Shown piece by piece: positions 34,479-47,400 of a stretch of 64,000 nt of DNA; position 1 is the stretch's first letter; every line of letters starts with the position of its first letter. This DNA comes from Ulota crispa (taxonomy: Eukaryota; Streptophyta; Bryopsida; Orthotrichales; Orthotrichaceae), in the NCBI GenBank assembly GCA_963920765.1, contig OY987246.1, forward strand, positions 4,590,501 through 4,654,500, read 5' to 3'. The position numbers and the translations under genes were made by a program. The notes below the pieces were generated by a model that worked only from the letters and a program-made list of their open reading frames with translations, had not been told where the DNA came from and did no database searches.

Positions 34479-36401
34479 GAACTGATTTAGCTAAAGTGGG
34501 ATCAAAGGGTGCAACAATAGTATTCTTGTATATTCTCCAAGAGGAAGATATGCTATTGCTAATAGGTTTTGTTGTAAGTTTCTATAATGTATTTGTTAAT
34601 TGTAATATCAAATAGACCAAAATTATCTCTAAATACCCTTCAACTTGTAATTTTGTAAAGATAGCATATGAATCAAAACATGTGCAATAATTGCCTTGCT
34701 TTTAAATATGCTCCAAATCTAAAAGGCAATACTATTTTCTTTCAAAATTCAAAATCGTCCAAAATTTTGAGACCACGTACATGTTCATGTATTTATTTTT
34801 TCCACATCACACAAATGTTTAGACAAATCTTATTGTTTGTGCAAAATCTCTACACCCTTTTCTAGAAAGTTTATGCATTCTTTATTTTACACCTAAAAAT
34901 ATTCACAAATATGCATGTGATTGTATAAGTTCTCTTAATTCATTTGACTACATTTGAGAAGCTTGTAGGGCCTTTGATTCTTATGGAACCAAGCCTAGAA
35001 TCAAACTCAAATATAGGAACAATTTTTTTATGAAAGAGCCAATCAAATCAAACTTGGTACAAATTCCTTCGCTATTTTGTTGGAGATTTTGTTACAGAGT
35101 CATTACTTGATTATTTTGCAATTGTTAGAAGGCTATGTGTTCATTAAACCTTATGCTTGAGTATAAAGTCCTAGAACCCAACATCACTTTTTGAGTATTT
35201 TTGATAAGTCAAAATTTTACTTGATCACCAAAGCTAATGTAAATAATCAATCCCCCTAGTAGCATGGTTTTACAAGTCATATGAATCAAAGCAAAAGCTC
35301 ATACTAGTTGCTATTAGATGTCTCAAATAGTAAATATTGTCAATCAAATTGTTTAGCACCAATCAAGTTCACAATACCCACATATCTTGTCGTGGTGGTC
35401 CATGATGTTCCTATATGTATTCAATTTTAGTTTATTATAATTTTCCATATCATACTAGTCATTTTTCAATAAGTTGGGCTATTACAATAAGTAGAGCCAA
35501 ATGCAATGTGGTTGATCATTCTCCTCTTAATATTGAAACCTCAAACTGCACACTAAAAATATTAGAGAGATTTTAGTCCTTTTGTTCATGATAGAAATTC
35601 TTTTAATACTCTAAAATAATCACCCACGTGGATACAAGGCCAATTAGCACTCTTTGTGCTACAATATTTTCTACTCATTTCTCATTGTCACACATCAATT
35701 TAAGTTTTTTTATAAATCATGCTAACTGTCCATTTTGAATGTATAATTCTATGCATGGAAGGAACCAAGAGTTGAAAGTGCCATTCCTATCATATATTTC
35801 TTCTTCTATAATATCACACTCTTTCAAATTAAATAAGCTTCAAAATCCATTCATTGGTTCGATTTTATCTTCTATTCTATATGACAAAAAGTTTGTTTGT
35901 TTTTTCAATATGTATGCTATGAATCTCTTATGATAGTAAAATCAACCCATTAGTAAAATTTTGAACCCTCCAAGATGGGCCCTTAAGTTTTGACACCCTT
36001 GGCATTTGTTGAGCCTAGGTCGGGTTAAATTAGAAAGTGAGTGAAGTGTCTCTACCTTGTATGACTTTTTATTGTACATCACAAAATTCATGCATAGAAT
36101 ATGGTAATCTACTTCTTATATGAAGAATCTTATCCACATGCAACTAAAATAATACAAAAAGGTATTGCATTGATAAAATATGTAGATGAACTCACTAATC
36201 ACTATCCAAGTACTTCACTCATATATACAAATAGAGTAAAATAGAACGTATGATTCTATTGTACCCATATCTTTGTCCTATTGAGATGGTACAACAGTAT
36301 AATTTTTATGATTGCATTGAACTCAAAGGGTGGGCATAAATAGGGGATTAATTATTTGTTTATTGCAATAAGTACATGTCTTGGGATCTTTTTAAGACTT
36401 C
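34479..36401. other. AT-rich spacer
   Basis: I find no gene, RNA or recognisable element in this stretch. Confidence 0.45.
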
Positions 36402-36405
36402 TTAA

Positions 36406-37311
36406 TCCTTTAACGACCACACCCATTTTCACAGAATCCCTGAAAACAAGGGCTGTAAGCTTAGATTTGGAATTGATTTAAACATGGACCCATTTTCAAT
36501 AATCCAACCGTACAAATGGGAAGCACACCTTGTTTATTGTAAAGTACCAAAATTTTAGCTAGATCTGCTGTTGGAGGTGAAATATTATAATGATTGAGTG
36601 AGCCATATGCGGATAATCTCTAGTTTTTCATTCTTGTTTAGTTTTGAATGTTAACCTTTCATGCAAGCTTTGATTGAGAAGAGCCTTACATTTCTAGAAA
36701 GCAGGGTTTCCCACCTTTCCAACAAGACTAGTTTCACACAAAATAGACAAAAATAGCAATCACAAGGTGTAGCTAAGTGGACAAAAAGGGTCAAAAAACC
36801 CATTTTCTTTGCTAGCCTAATACAGTTCTACAAGAAATTTGATAATTATTTTGGAAAATCCAATTGGTGAAAACAATCAAGAATTGGCCTTAAATGTAGG
36901 ATGACAAATTTTAAAGCCAAAATGACAACAACATTTTAGTAGATCTTCAAATACTACAATTATACTACTACCGTATACAAAAACAATACAAGTGTATTTC
37001 TTAAGCAATTTGAAATTTTTTAGAATTGTGCAATTGAAATTTGACATTCTCCTTGCATACTTGATGTATTGTGTTGTTGCTTTGATCCATCTTTGACAAA
37101 AATTGGATACATATTTTGAAGCCATGCCGTATAAACACCATTATTTGTCAACTCACATACCCAATTGTAGTGTTATTTTTTTAAATGGATGCAAAATTCT
37201 TATGATCACATGCATACTTCAAGATTAAACTCCAAATTAGTGAGCGATTTCAACCTACAGGCCAAAAACCACTCCCAACGACCAAAATACGGTCGCATGG
37301 TCCTTAAAGGG
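36406..37311. mobile_element. piggyBac-like 0.9-kb element
   Basis: Bounded by TTAA at 36402-36405 and 37312-37315. Termini are TCCTTTAACGACCACACCC and, inverted, CCCTTTAAGGACCATGCGACC. Its 906-bp length is close to the 108-1027 family. The ORF on - inside it (36877-37125) has no recognisable domain. Confidence 0.65.
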
Positions 37312-37315
37312 TTAA

Positions 37316-37940
37316 GGGCCTCATGGAGGTTTCAGAATTTTGGTAATACATGATGCTTTGGTGTCAATTAATGATACAACCTTCTACAAGAAAATCCACT
37401 CTAAGATAATACTCAATTTTAAGAGGGGTAAAATAATCTCACCACAATAGATGGTCCATATTAGTTTTTTAAATCGTTGCTTCCCAAATCTTTACCTTCC
37501 ATCGTACGTGAGTTATTTTAACCCACTCTAAGGAAATATTTGGCATTACTGTAAATGTATATTTCAAAAATCCTTGAATGATAATATAAAAAATGTTGCA
37601 AATTCTATGAAACACAACAATTATGTGCAATTGTGATTGTATATGATCAAGACCTAAAAGGTGGGACATTGAATTTCAAACAATTATTTCTATTATAAAG
37701 GACTGAGTGTTTGTTTGTTTGTTTTTCTTTTTGGAGGAAACCCAATTTTTTTAATTGTAAAGCATTTGGTTTCAAACATCAAATATTGGTCTCTCACGTG
37801 AAATTTGAGGAAGAGAAAGGAAGAGAGAGAAAAGTCATCAAAATTTGAGAGGAAGCCAGGAGGAAAAAGGCACATGAAATATGAGGGAGGGAGGGAGGGA
37901 AAGGAAAAGGGAGGGAAGGGAGGGTGAAAATCACTTAAAA
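37316..37940. other. Spacer with a purine-rich, G4-capable tract
   Basis: The interval ends in a purine-rich run (about 37800-37926), including four GGG triplets separated by single A at 37884-37898, a canonical G-quadruplex pattern. No gene is seen. The run lies just left of the TTAA element at 37945. Confidence 0.5.
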
Positions 37941-37944
37941 TTAA

Positions 37945-38854
37945 CCCCTAAAGGCCCAAGGAACCCACTTTGGGTTTTATGAGAACTTGGGCAGGCTCTA
38001 TTGACTTCATAATTTGGAAATTTTTCATGAAATTTTTAGGATGGATGCTACTCATCATAATTTACATGTGAAGTTTTATTTCATGTCATTTGGATAAGTA
38101 TTGCAAAAGTTAGAAGTTTTTCCAATTTCAATGTCAAACCAGGCAGCAAAAAATATATTCTAAATTTTTTTTTAAATTTTTTATAGAATTTTTTAGATTG
38201 ATATGTACTCAAAAAAAATTGAATCACTCAATTCTAAATAATGAGGTAAGAGTTACAAGGAGTTTTATTTTGCGGGCAATGAAGGTAGGAAGAGGGTAGA
38301 AAAAACATATAACGTTATCTTTTACTCTCAATTTTGAAAATTTTCAAATGAAAATGAAAAATAAAGTTACCAATTGTCTGTTAGAGCATTCTTACCATTG
38401 GGATTAACAATTTTCAAATTCTTCCAAAACTTATTAGCATATTAGTTATATCTTTCATTCATCAATACCTTTCAGTTTACAATTTTTGTAAAAATGAATC
38501 CAAATTTTTTTGGTTAATGTTTAATATATATGCTTTCAACCCATTTTCCAACATATTGCAAAAATTGCACAAGAAATACAACATATGTGTTTTTTTCTAA
38601 AAAGTTTGAAATTTAAAACTTCACCTTTTGGAAGGACTAGAAAAACCTACATTTTGAAGTTTAGGCACATTGATCTTGCAATTGGTGGAGACATTCATTT
38701 TGAAATTTTGGGACAATGTACTTGTGCAAGTCAACCAAAGGATCCTACGGTTGGATTTGTTAAAAAGCAAGTTTCAATGAAGATTTTGACCCTGGTTTGG
38801 GGACTAGTATTTTGAAGCAATTTTGGGCCTCTAAACACAAAAGAATTTTAGGGG
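37945..38854. mobile_element. piggyBac-like 0.9-kb element
   Basis: Bounded by TTAA at 37941-37944 and 38855-38858. The left terminus is CCCCTAAAGGCCCAAGG and the inverted right terminus CCCCTAAAATTCTTTTG. Interior blocks resemble the 108-1027 element in reverse orientation, for example ATCCAACCGTAGGATCC on - against ATCCAACTGTAGGATCT. Confidence 0.65.
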
Positions 38855-39000
38855 TTAAGAGAGAGATGGCGCAAAGCCAGGCAAGGCAATTAATTCATTA
38901 TAAACAACATAACATGACCACATGAGAGATTTGGGTGTAACTTTAAGTCACTATAGTTGCAGTAATGATATAAGCCATACCAAAATTCTTTATTGTTTAA

Positions 39001-39881
39001 CTCCTAAATGACCAAGGCACCAAGTTTTTGTATTTTAGAAATCTTTGAGACCTTGTTGAAAGCAAAGATTTGAATGTTGTAGTTTTTTGTGGAGAAGTGG
39101 CAATCTAAAATTAGCGTCAATGTTCAATTTCAGTGATTAGCATACGTCATTCCAACTATTTTTGATGGAAGCAATATGTGAAGCTATATTACAAGCATGC
39201 ATGTTGCACATTGAAAAATGTGATGAATGGTGTCACTTTAGAGCCTATGACAAGTTGTCAAGTTGAAAAAATGAGGAGCAAGTTGAAAATAACATGAAGG
39301 TCTCCTCCTAGGTAGTGTGGGCCCTTCTATTGAAAATTCATCAACTAATAAAATCGTTTTGTGTTTTTGAGCTAATTTCAATGGAAATGTCTATCTTCTA
39401 GGAAAGAGAATTCATCTATTGTTAAATCCTCTTCATTCATAATGTTTTATGGTCAAGTGTTGGAGCAAAAAAATTCTTTGTACTAGGTACTAGCTCTTTG
39501 ACTATTGCGTTGCAAGCTCATTTATGAAGTTGTGGTCATAGATTTGGAAGGGGAGTCTTTGGTTTTGAAGTAACAACAATAAATATTAAATCATCACAAG
39601 TGGTTGTTTTCCAATTTTGTGCACAAAATTTGCCATCATTGTATAACAAGTTTCAAGTTGTTTCAGAAAAACAATAATCTCTGTATTCATCCACATTCAA
39701 TCACAAATGTCTTAACATTCATATGACTTTTTTGGAGGTTTTTTTGGCAACACCATCTAGGAGCCTTGAAGTTCAAGATCCTAAAGTTACAAGTTTGTTT
39801 CACTGTTTAATAATGATCTTGCATCAACAATTCAGAAACTACCTTCCAAAAACAAGAAAAGTCACCTCAGGCATTTAGGAA
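39001..39881. mobile_element. piggyBac-like 0.88-kb element, family-B-type termini
   Basis: Bounded by TTAA at 38997-39000 and 39882-39885. Termini are CTCCTAAATGACCAAGGCACC and, inverted, TCCTAAATGCCTGAGGTGAC. It starts only about 140 bp after the previous element ends. Non-coding. Confidence 0.65.
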
Positions 39882-40221
39882 TTAATTTCTATACATAGGG
39901 TTTGGCGGTATTGGAGACTTGGAGTGGGCAAAGTGAAGCCTCTGCAAAGGGCCCACCCGAGGCTAAGTTTGCCTGTGAAATTTAGGTGTTACTCTCTCTG
40001 GCCCAATATAAAGTTCTAAATTAGGCATAGTCCTTGTCCCACTAAAAAGCTCCTTTTTGCTAATTTCAATTGTTGAGAAAGCGTTTGTCATGTCCAATGA
40101 TCTTATGGGGGCAAGTTAAGCAATTAAAGAGCATTCCTCTCCTAACAAGCTTGGCCTTGCCCCTATGAGGTACCATTGTTGGTACTTATCTTTAAATCAT
40201 CAATACTGAGGAGCTAGCAAT

Positions 40222-40500
40222 ATGTACAAATATGGTACTTTTTGCATGGAATTTGGGTGCCTAAACAGCAACATCAAAACTGGAGATTTTGCGCACATTT
40301 GATAGATGGTATATTGATTCTAGAATGCATGTGTCATCGTTACAAAGACTAAAATAATGAGGAGGCGGCAGTCTTCACAAACAATGCACAAATATGGTAC
40401 TTTTTGCATGGGATTTGGTTGTTTAAACGGCAACATAAAAACTGGAGATTTTGCAAATATTTGATAGGTGGTATATTGATTCTAGAATGCATTTGTGACT
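40222..40500 (+). repeat. Tandem direct repeat, two units of about 120 bp
   Basis: TATGGTACTTTTTGCATGG at 40231 recurs at 40393 (offset 162). The copies stay aligned through ACTGGAGATTTTGC and GGTATATTGATTCTAGAATG. Non-coding spacer repeat. Confidence 0.75.
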
Positions 40501-40610
40501 AGCATAATGACTAAAAATACAGCTAACCCCTCTTGGAGAAGTTTTTTGGAGCTTTATAATGGGACAGAGGGAGTAGTATTTAAACAAGAGAATTGATATC
40601 TATCCATCTA

Positions 40611-41299
40611 TCTATACTACTAAGTGGGAGCCTAACCCTCACTAACTCCGCGCCCTTTTCTAGAACCTTCTAGAAATTTTGGTGGGAGTTGAAGCAATAA
40701 AAAATGCCCTAGATACAAAATAGCAAGCACCCTCCAACCATGTTCTTTTCCAAAATCTTCTAGAACATTTTGGTGGAAGTTGAAACATGAAGGATGCCTC
40801 AAATATGGAACACCAAACACCCTCCAACCAGGGTTTTTTTTTTGAGCTCTTTGTAGCTAGATTTGCTATAGTAAGATTTGCGTTTAGCAAATGCACTGCT
40901 GTCCTCGCGATATGCTCCTCACAAGAGATTGCACGCAGCAATGCTACAGTACAAAAAAAAAACCTTGCCTCCAACCATGTGTTAGAAAAACAACAAAACA
41001 CCAAACATTCTCCAACCATGTGTTAGAAAAAACAACAAAACACCAAACGCCCCCCTAGCAAAGTATAAAATAAGAGCATTGTGATGAGGGCAATTACTAC
41101 TTTTGGTTTCCAAAAAGAACCAAAATGTTGGTGCATCAAGGTTAGATTCTAAACCAATTGTGAGATATTGACTTTTTGTAAAATACATTACAATTAGACG
41201 CTAGACCAATTGATTTGTGAGATGTTATTTTTTTGTAAAATTGAATGTTGCCTTACCCATATATGTCCAATTCATGCAAAGCATGTGCCTGTATACTAG
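40611..41299 (+). mobile_element. Non-autonomous Helitron
   Basis: The 5' end TCTATACTACTAAGTGGGAG is a typical plant Helitron start and is preceded by A (40610). The 3' end is CTAG at 41296-41299, followed by T, with the small hairpin CATGCAAAGCATG about 10 bp upstream. Insertion between A and T, TC...CTAG ends and no target duplication fit Helitrons. The interior has imperfect repeats containing CACCCTCCAACCA. A related, decayed copy begins near 57102. There is no Rep/helicase ORF. Confidence 0.75.
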
Positions 41300-41539
41300 T
41301 ATTCTATAGTTATGTACCACCCTTTTCAACTATTCTATCACACCAATTACATATGGCTAATATTTACATTATTAAAGTAGGTGTAGATCATGGGCCAAAC
41401 ACATCACTAATCTAAAAAATATAGCTTGACATAGAAGTTGCAACATTAGTTTAGTTTTTTTAGCCTTGTTTTTAGCTTTGGATCTTGCTCAAAATATCAA
41501 TTTGAATTAAGCATGATTTAGGTTTCTTAATCAATACTA

Positions 41540-44416
41540 TTGAATAGGATCCGTAGCTAAAAGAAACAAAAATAAAGTTGTATTTTCAAACTAGTGATGT
41601 TTTTGCTGTTGTCCACACGTATTTTTATATTGTGATCATTAGCCATATATAGTAGGTGTGGTAGAATATTAAAAAAGGAGAGATACATATACATCAATTC
41701 CCTTACAATAATTAGGTGAACAAAGAGTTTCATTTTTTCAAACAATAATAACTGATCAACTACAAAACAATGGCAATTTTTTGCCATTCTCCCATTGGTT
41801 GTACTAAACGCTGAGCTGGACCACCTTAACCCTACAAAACACGTGTCCCTCGCGCAGCATGCCAAGTCACCTAGCCCACTCCTCAACTACACTTGAATGA
41901 ACCCCACCCGATTGACCCCGGATTCAAGATGTTGTTCCAAAATTTGACGCCATGATTCTTGGGCATTTGGTTGAAAATTCGCAAGCACATGTGCCTTGGA
42001 AGTAATTTAGGAACTTGCAAACGCATTCTTTTGTGGGAAAGGTACTGTAACTTTGGAGTAAAGCACTTTGGTGCTCTGTAGTCCGTACAGACACGGAAGG
42101 GAGCAGTCGGGAAGACTCCGACAGATGTCGAGCTCCTCGTCTTAGGATCACGGCAGTCGGAGAATGCTTTCCTATTTCGCAGAGAGTGCTCATGCTTGGT
42201 GCAATGGACCAATTCTCCCCTTTACAGCTTTGGTGTGCGTGAATTTTCTTTTTGTATGATCTGTTCATGTGTTCCTGTTTTTAGTAGCTCGTCTCTTTGT
42301 GTTTTGTGGATGCAATCCTTGGGTTTCAGCGGATCATCTCCTCAATTTGGTGCTATTATGTGAAGGTTTGCTTTTGCGCTCATGTGCACCGCTGCTCGGA
42401 TTTTCGTTGACAGGCTTGGTGTCGTCTAGAATGGGACCTATTCTCCACGCAAGTCCTCAAATGCTGTGAGAACACAAGCTTTTGGACCATTTGTACTTGA
42501 TTTGTGGTCGTCCACCCTCGTGGACGTGTCACTAAGCGTGCAAGTTTGTGTGAGATACAAGGTATGTATTCTGAGTGCAATTTGCAGCTTCAACTGTCGT
42601 AGGGTTTTCACAATTTTTCAGGAGTAGGATTTAAGGGGTTTGCCTAAGATATGAGGGGATTTCAAACTTTGTTAGGTGCTGTGTCTTTGAGAGTGGCTGC
42701 CGACAGTCTAGCGCAACACATTGAACTAGGTCTGTTGATGTGAAACCGTGGAACCGTACTTTTTGGGATTGACACCAATTTCGGTTTGTTGGTGCAATTC
42801 AAGGCACCAAAACCGTAGCTTTGAGGACTAAGATTGGTATACATTAGCAGATTTAGGGTGTTCTGCTTGAGAATGTGCCAACGTTGAGAATCTCTGCCAA
42901 CGCAATGAAACTAAGGGTTTGCATAGTTCTCAATTTGACTTGTCGATGTAAGATAAGCTTACATGATGCCAAATGATGAAGCATGTGAATTTTGAACGGA
43001 GGCTTATAGAAAGCACCGAAGGTGCTGTAAATAAAGTTTGTAAAGTTAGTCGTGTTCCCTAAATGGTATGAAACCCCCTCACATTTCTTGTTCAAGAAGT
43101 GTGATGACTTTCATTGTTCATTTCTCTAAAACATATTCAGCCACCTCCTACGATGTTGAGGTACTTAGATAGTGTTGTTCTACGTTTTGGTTGGCTATAC
43201 CATAATGGTCTTATGCAATTTGACAAAGAATTCTCCAGTTGGACACCCTCTGCCACGGGTGACATGCAGATGTAGACAATTAGCTTGAAATCCAATTCTA
43301 TTGCCTTCATATACCTGCTCGTTCAAAAGAAGAGCATGAGCTTTATTGACTTCATAGAATGGGTTGTAATAAAAAGTTTGACAGGTCAGGGGCTTCACTT
43401 TGGATGGAACATAGCTTTGGATGCATTTTTGCTGTGGGGTTGGTGGTCGTAGGTTTTGGGGTTGATGGGCATGCCGTGTTGTTGACCTAGATTGTTTTCC
43501 TTCACAACTCGCAAGGATGTTCTCCAGGTATGTGGTCTTTTCTCCATTTGGCAAGTTAAGGGAACTGACACTAGGATTGCAGATTTGGTGCGTGAAGAAA
43601 TAGGTAATTGTTGCAAGCCACAGTGCTGACAAGAATGGAGACTCCAAAGGCATTGCAAAGGTACGTGCTTGTACATCGATTGCTTCCTTGAAATGGTGGT
43701 ACCTTGATGTTGCGGGAGCTGGCATTTGGAATTCAATAGCATCATGATTGTTCTTGTTGTTAGGCATGGAGATGAGGTCTCAGCTATGCTGTAGCAAACT
43801 TGGGTGGTGATATTGTAGCGGTGGATTTGTAGAAATGGAATTTCCAGGGTGGTGGTGTTTTTTTTGTGTGAAATATGACCAAAGCAATCCCATTTTGTGA
43901 TGTAGCCAAGGTATATCTTGTGGTACGACATGGTATCATGCAACAATTAGCACAAAGCTTAGTTGGGCCATTTTGCAGGATTTGTGCTTTGTTGTTCTGG
44001 TGTTGGAGGTGTGTCTGATTTGTGATAAGGTCTCTATTCAAGGTGTTCACTCTGAACAGGTTCAGAATGGTAATGGAATTGATGCTAAATCATGCACAAG
44101 GAATTGCAAGTGGTAGTTAAAAACTTGAAGCCTGATTGGAGTTGGAATGGTTGTGTCATGCAGGAGGAGAGCTAGCTGCAGCAGCAGGTCCGTGTGTACT
44201 GAAAATGTGGAAAGGTTGGTAGAGGGTTTGGACCGTGGTTGATCTCATTTGCTCATTATTGTGACTGTTGATAGAATGTGGTTGTCATATGTTTGGGTTG
44301 AAAGTTGGGACGGAGAAATCATTGATGTGAGTTGTTGATGGTATGCATAAATGGTGGAGTCAGAGGTTTGTCGTGCTGATGGGGTGTCCTTGATGTGGCT
44401 CCGTGCATGTTTTCAG
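41540..44416 (+). other. Upstream region of TNL copy 2
   Basis: Colinear with 18611-21496, starting at GAATAGGATCCGTA, which marks the left edge of the second unit. The preserved reading-frame remnant is 42269-42469 (LLLRSCAPLLGF and SRMGPIL). The start-codon exon was not placed. The 190-aa and 183-aa ORFs on - at 43195-43946 are shadows shared with unit 1, with no recognisable domain. Confidence 0.4.
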
Positions 44417-47400
44417 GAACAATGGTGGTGTGGATTGTAAGCACAAGGTCTTCCTTTGCCATAGTGGTAAACCGAAAGACTTTGTGGAGTCGATGCATGA
44501 CAAAATCAAAAGGCACAACCTTTCTGCATTCTTCAACAAGAATCGTGATTCCCTACCATTGGGGTGTGACCTTCTGAGAGAGATCTTCAAAGCAATCAAG
44601 GAATGTGAGGTTGGGGTGGTGGTTTTGTCGAAAGCTTTCTTCACAAAGACTACATGGCCAATGCAAGAGTTTGCAACGCTAGCAAAGCGGAAAGAGGAGA
44701 ACAAGGACTTTGTCTTGATATTGGTATATTATGACGGTGTTGAGCTAGCGAAGTGCAAGGATAAGAAGAAATAAATGGAGTGGAAAATGCTATGGAAAAC
44801 ATGAGCACTATTAGAGAATCAAATAGTGATAGAAGATTGGATGTTCGTGTTCAAGTTGTTGGGCTCAACCATGGCAATTTCATACAACAAAGAAGGGGGT
44901 GCGAAACGATTGATAAGAGAGGTGGTTGCAGAAGTTTGCAAGCGTGTGATGCCAGAGACAAGAGGGGATGACCTTGATATGCAAGGAAGGCAACGCATTT
45001 GCAAGGGGAGTGATGGAGACTGAAACTGTGGAGGTGGAGCATCTGAATGGTTTGTAGGACAGAAGTGCTGAGTTTGGCAACACTTGTGACATGCTTTGGT
45101 TTGTGAGGTTTCAGTGATTGAGTCATGGAATAGTTATCGTCTCTTGTTTTGCAGTTGGTATGGGGAAAAATGCAAGCGTCTCAAGCGTTTTGCTTGGATG
45201 GAGCTCGCATGGTGGGGTTGTACGGAATGGGTGGCATCGGTAAGAGCACGGTGTGCAAAGCTCTGTGCGAGAAGTTGCGGTTAGATTTTGGCGAGAGAGT
45301 GTGCCACGCGAAGTTGCCGAGCAATAGCAATGATGGGAAAGAGAATGAGGTGCTAGGAGATATGGTGAAGAGATTGATTGGTACTGCGCATGAGGTTGTA
45401 GTTAAATATAACAAAATGGAGGTACGGTGGGAATTGCAAATGTGCATTGATTGTTTCTATTGCGCATGATGGATATACAAGTTCACAAAATGCATGTGAT
45501 GGATGCAAGTCATGGTTTGTGATGCATCATATTTGGAGTAGAGCAGTTTGGGAGTTATGGTTGGTTCAGCGTGTGAGTTGGAAGTGATGGGTGTTGTTGA
45601 GTGCAGCGTTTAAACTCATTGAAAGATAAACTTCAGAGTCACAAAGTTTTTGTGGCCATCGATAATGTGGGAGATGGTGGCAGCTCAAAGGAGCTAGCAA
45701 GAGATTTGCTGATAGCAAGGTTCACAAAGGACAGCTTTGTGGTGGTGACGGCCCGGTCAATTGAGATGCTCCAAGAAGTGGGCATTAGTGAAAGGAAGTG
45801 TCACAAGATGCCGGAGTTGAATTACGAGGAAGCAGAGAGTCTATTTTTGATCAACGCACCAGAAGGGGTTCATTTGAAAGATGCTGTAATAAAGGAGTGC
45901 ATACGTATGTGCTATTTTTCAAAAGGGGAGGGCAGAAGCCATCACTACCATCCTCTAGCTTTAAAAGTTCTGCGTGGGCAGTTGGGGTGCAATCCAGAGG
46001 AATGGATGGCACGGTTGACAAGAAGGGATCCGTTCAACACATTGGAAGAGAGGGAGCATCCGATCTATGATATTTTGAGAAGCAGTTTCATTTTGTTGGA
46101 GTGGGAGAATCAAGATCTGATCATGGATGTGGCCTTTTTCTTTCCTGAAAGAAAAGAGCATGGATTAGATCGTATTATTAAGGATGTCAACATAATGACC
46201 TGGCTGTGTGTGATACATGGATGGACTAAAGACGACCTGATGTTTCGGGTTAGTTTTGTTCAATGTTGATGTTGGTTTGGTATGAATTTATGTTTAACAT
46301 GGCATTTGTGAATGCTAAGAGTAACATGAAATGGAGCTTGGGTTGGATGATTGAAATGGTTTTGCAATTTATTATTACTTCCTTTATCTCGTTACAAGTG
46401 ACCCATTGGAACCTCATACCATAAGCAATGATGGGATATTTGTACGTGGCCATTGCAACATACATAAGAACTAGGCGCAATAAGTCTCCATAGGATGGAC
46501 TGAAAAGTACTAGAAGAAAACTGTAGTTTCCAATGGACCACTTATAGCTAGACTAAGGGAGTATTCATCATTTCCTTGGAAATTTTTGAGTAGGTATGGA
46601 AGATGGAAATAACCTATTATCATTGTTGTAATGGTGGAGTTAAATGAGTTGAAGCAAAAATCATTGATAGAGTGCATTGGAGATGGCATGGATGTTGTGG
46701 GCATGCATGATTTGTGGCGAGAGTTTTGTGTGACTGAGACAAGGAAGGATGAGCATTGGTTTTATAGGGAGAATGAAATACTTGAAAGTTCTAAGGAAAG
46801 GGAGTTTTATGGTGGTGGGTGGAAGGACCTACAGAGAGTGTGCTTGATTGGCTCATACTCAGGCGGGTCGTTCAACAAGAGCTTGGCAGTGAGGATAGTG
46901 AGTTCGCAGTGTTGTTCAAATTTGACTGTGCTGAAGTTGGTGAACGTGGAATTGAAGAATCGAGTGGTGAATGTGAGTCCCCTTTTACAACTGAAGAGCT
47001 TGGAATTTGAAGAGAAGACTTCGGTCATCAAACAAACCAAACTGGAAGCTCGAATTGATATTCAAGGATTGGGTAATCTAGTAGATCTTTGTGTTTTGAT
47101 ATTGCTTGGCATATCAAGCAATTCAGCATGCATTGGAGAAATAGCAAGCTTGGTCTGCCTTGAAGTCTTGATGTTAAGCACATGGGATGTTGATGAGCCA
47201 AGCACGGCTGAGCTTGGAATGACGAGATTACCATATTTGAGAAACCTTTGTTGTTTGTGGTTGGTGAGGTTGGAATTGGGTAGATTACCTTGGCAACTAG
47301 TGTGGTCCAATATGAAGAACTTGCAGTATTTAGACCTCGGAGACAATGCAAGGATGCTTAGTTGCGATGGACTAGAGGACCTGTCTGATTTGGTGGAGCT

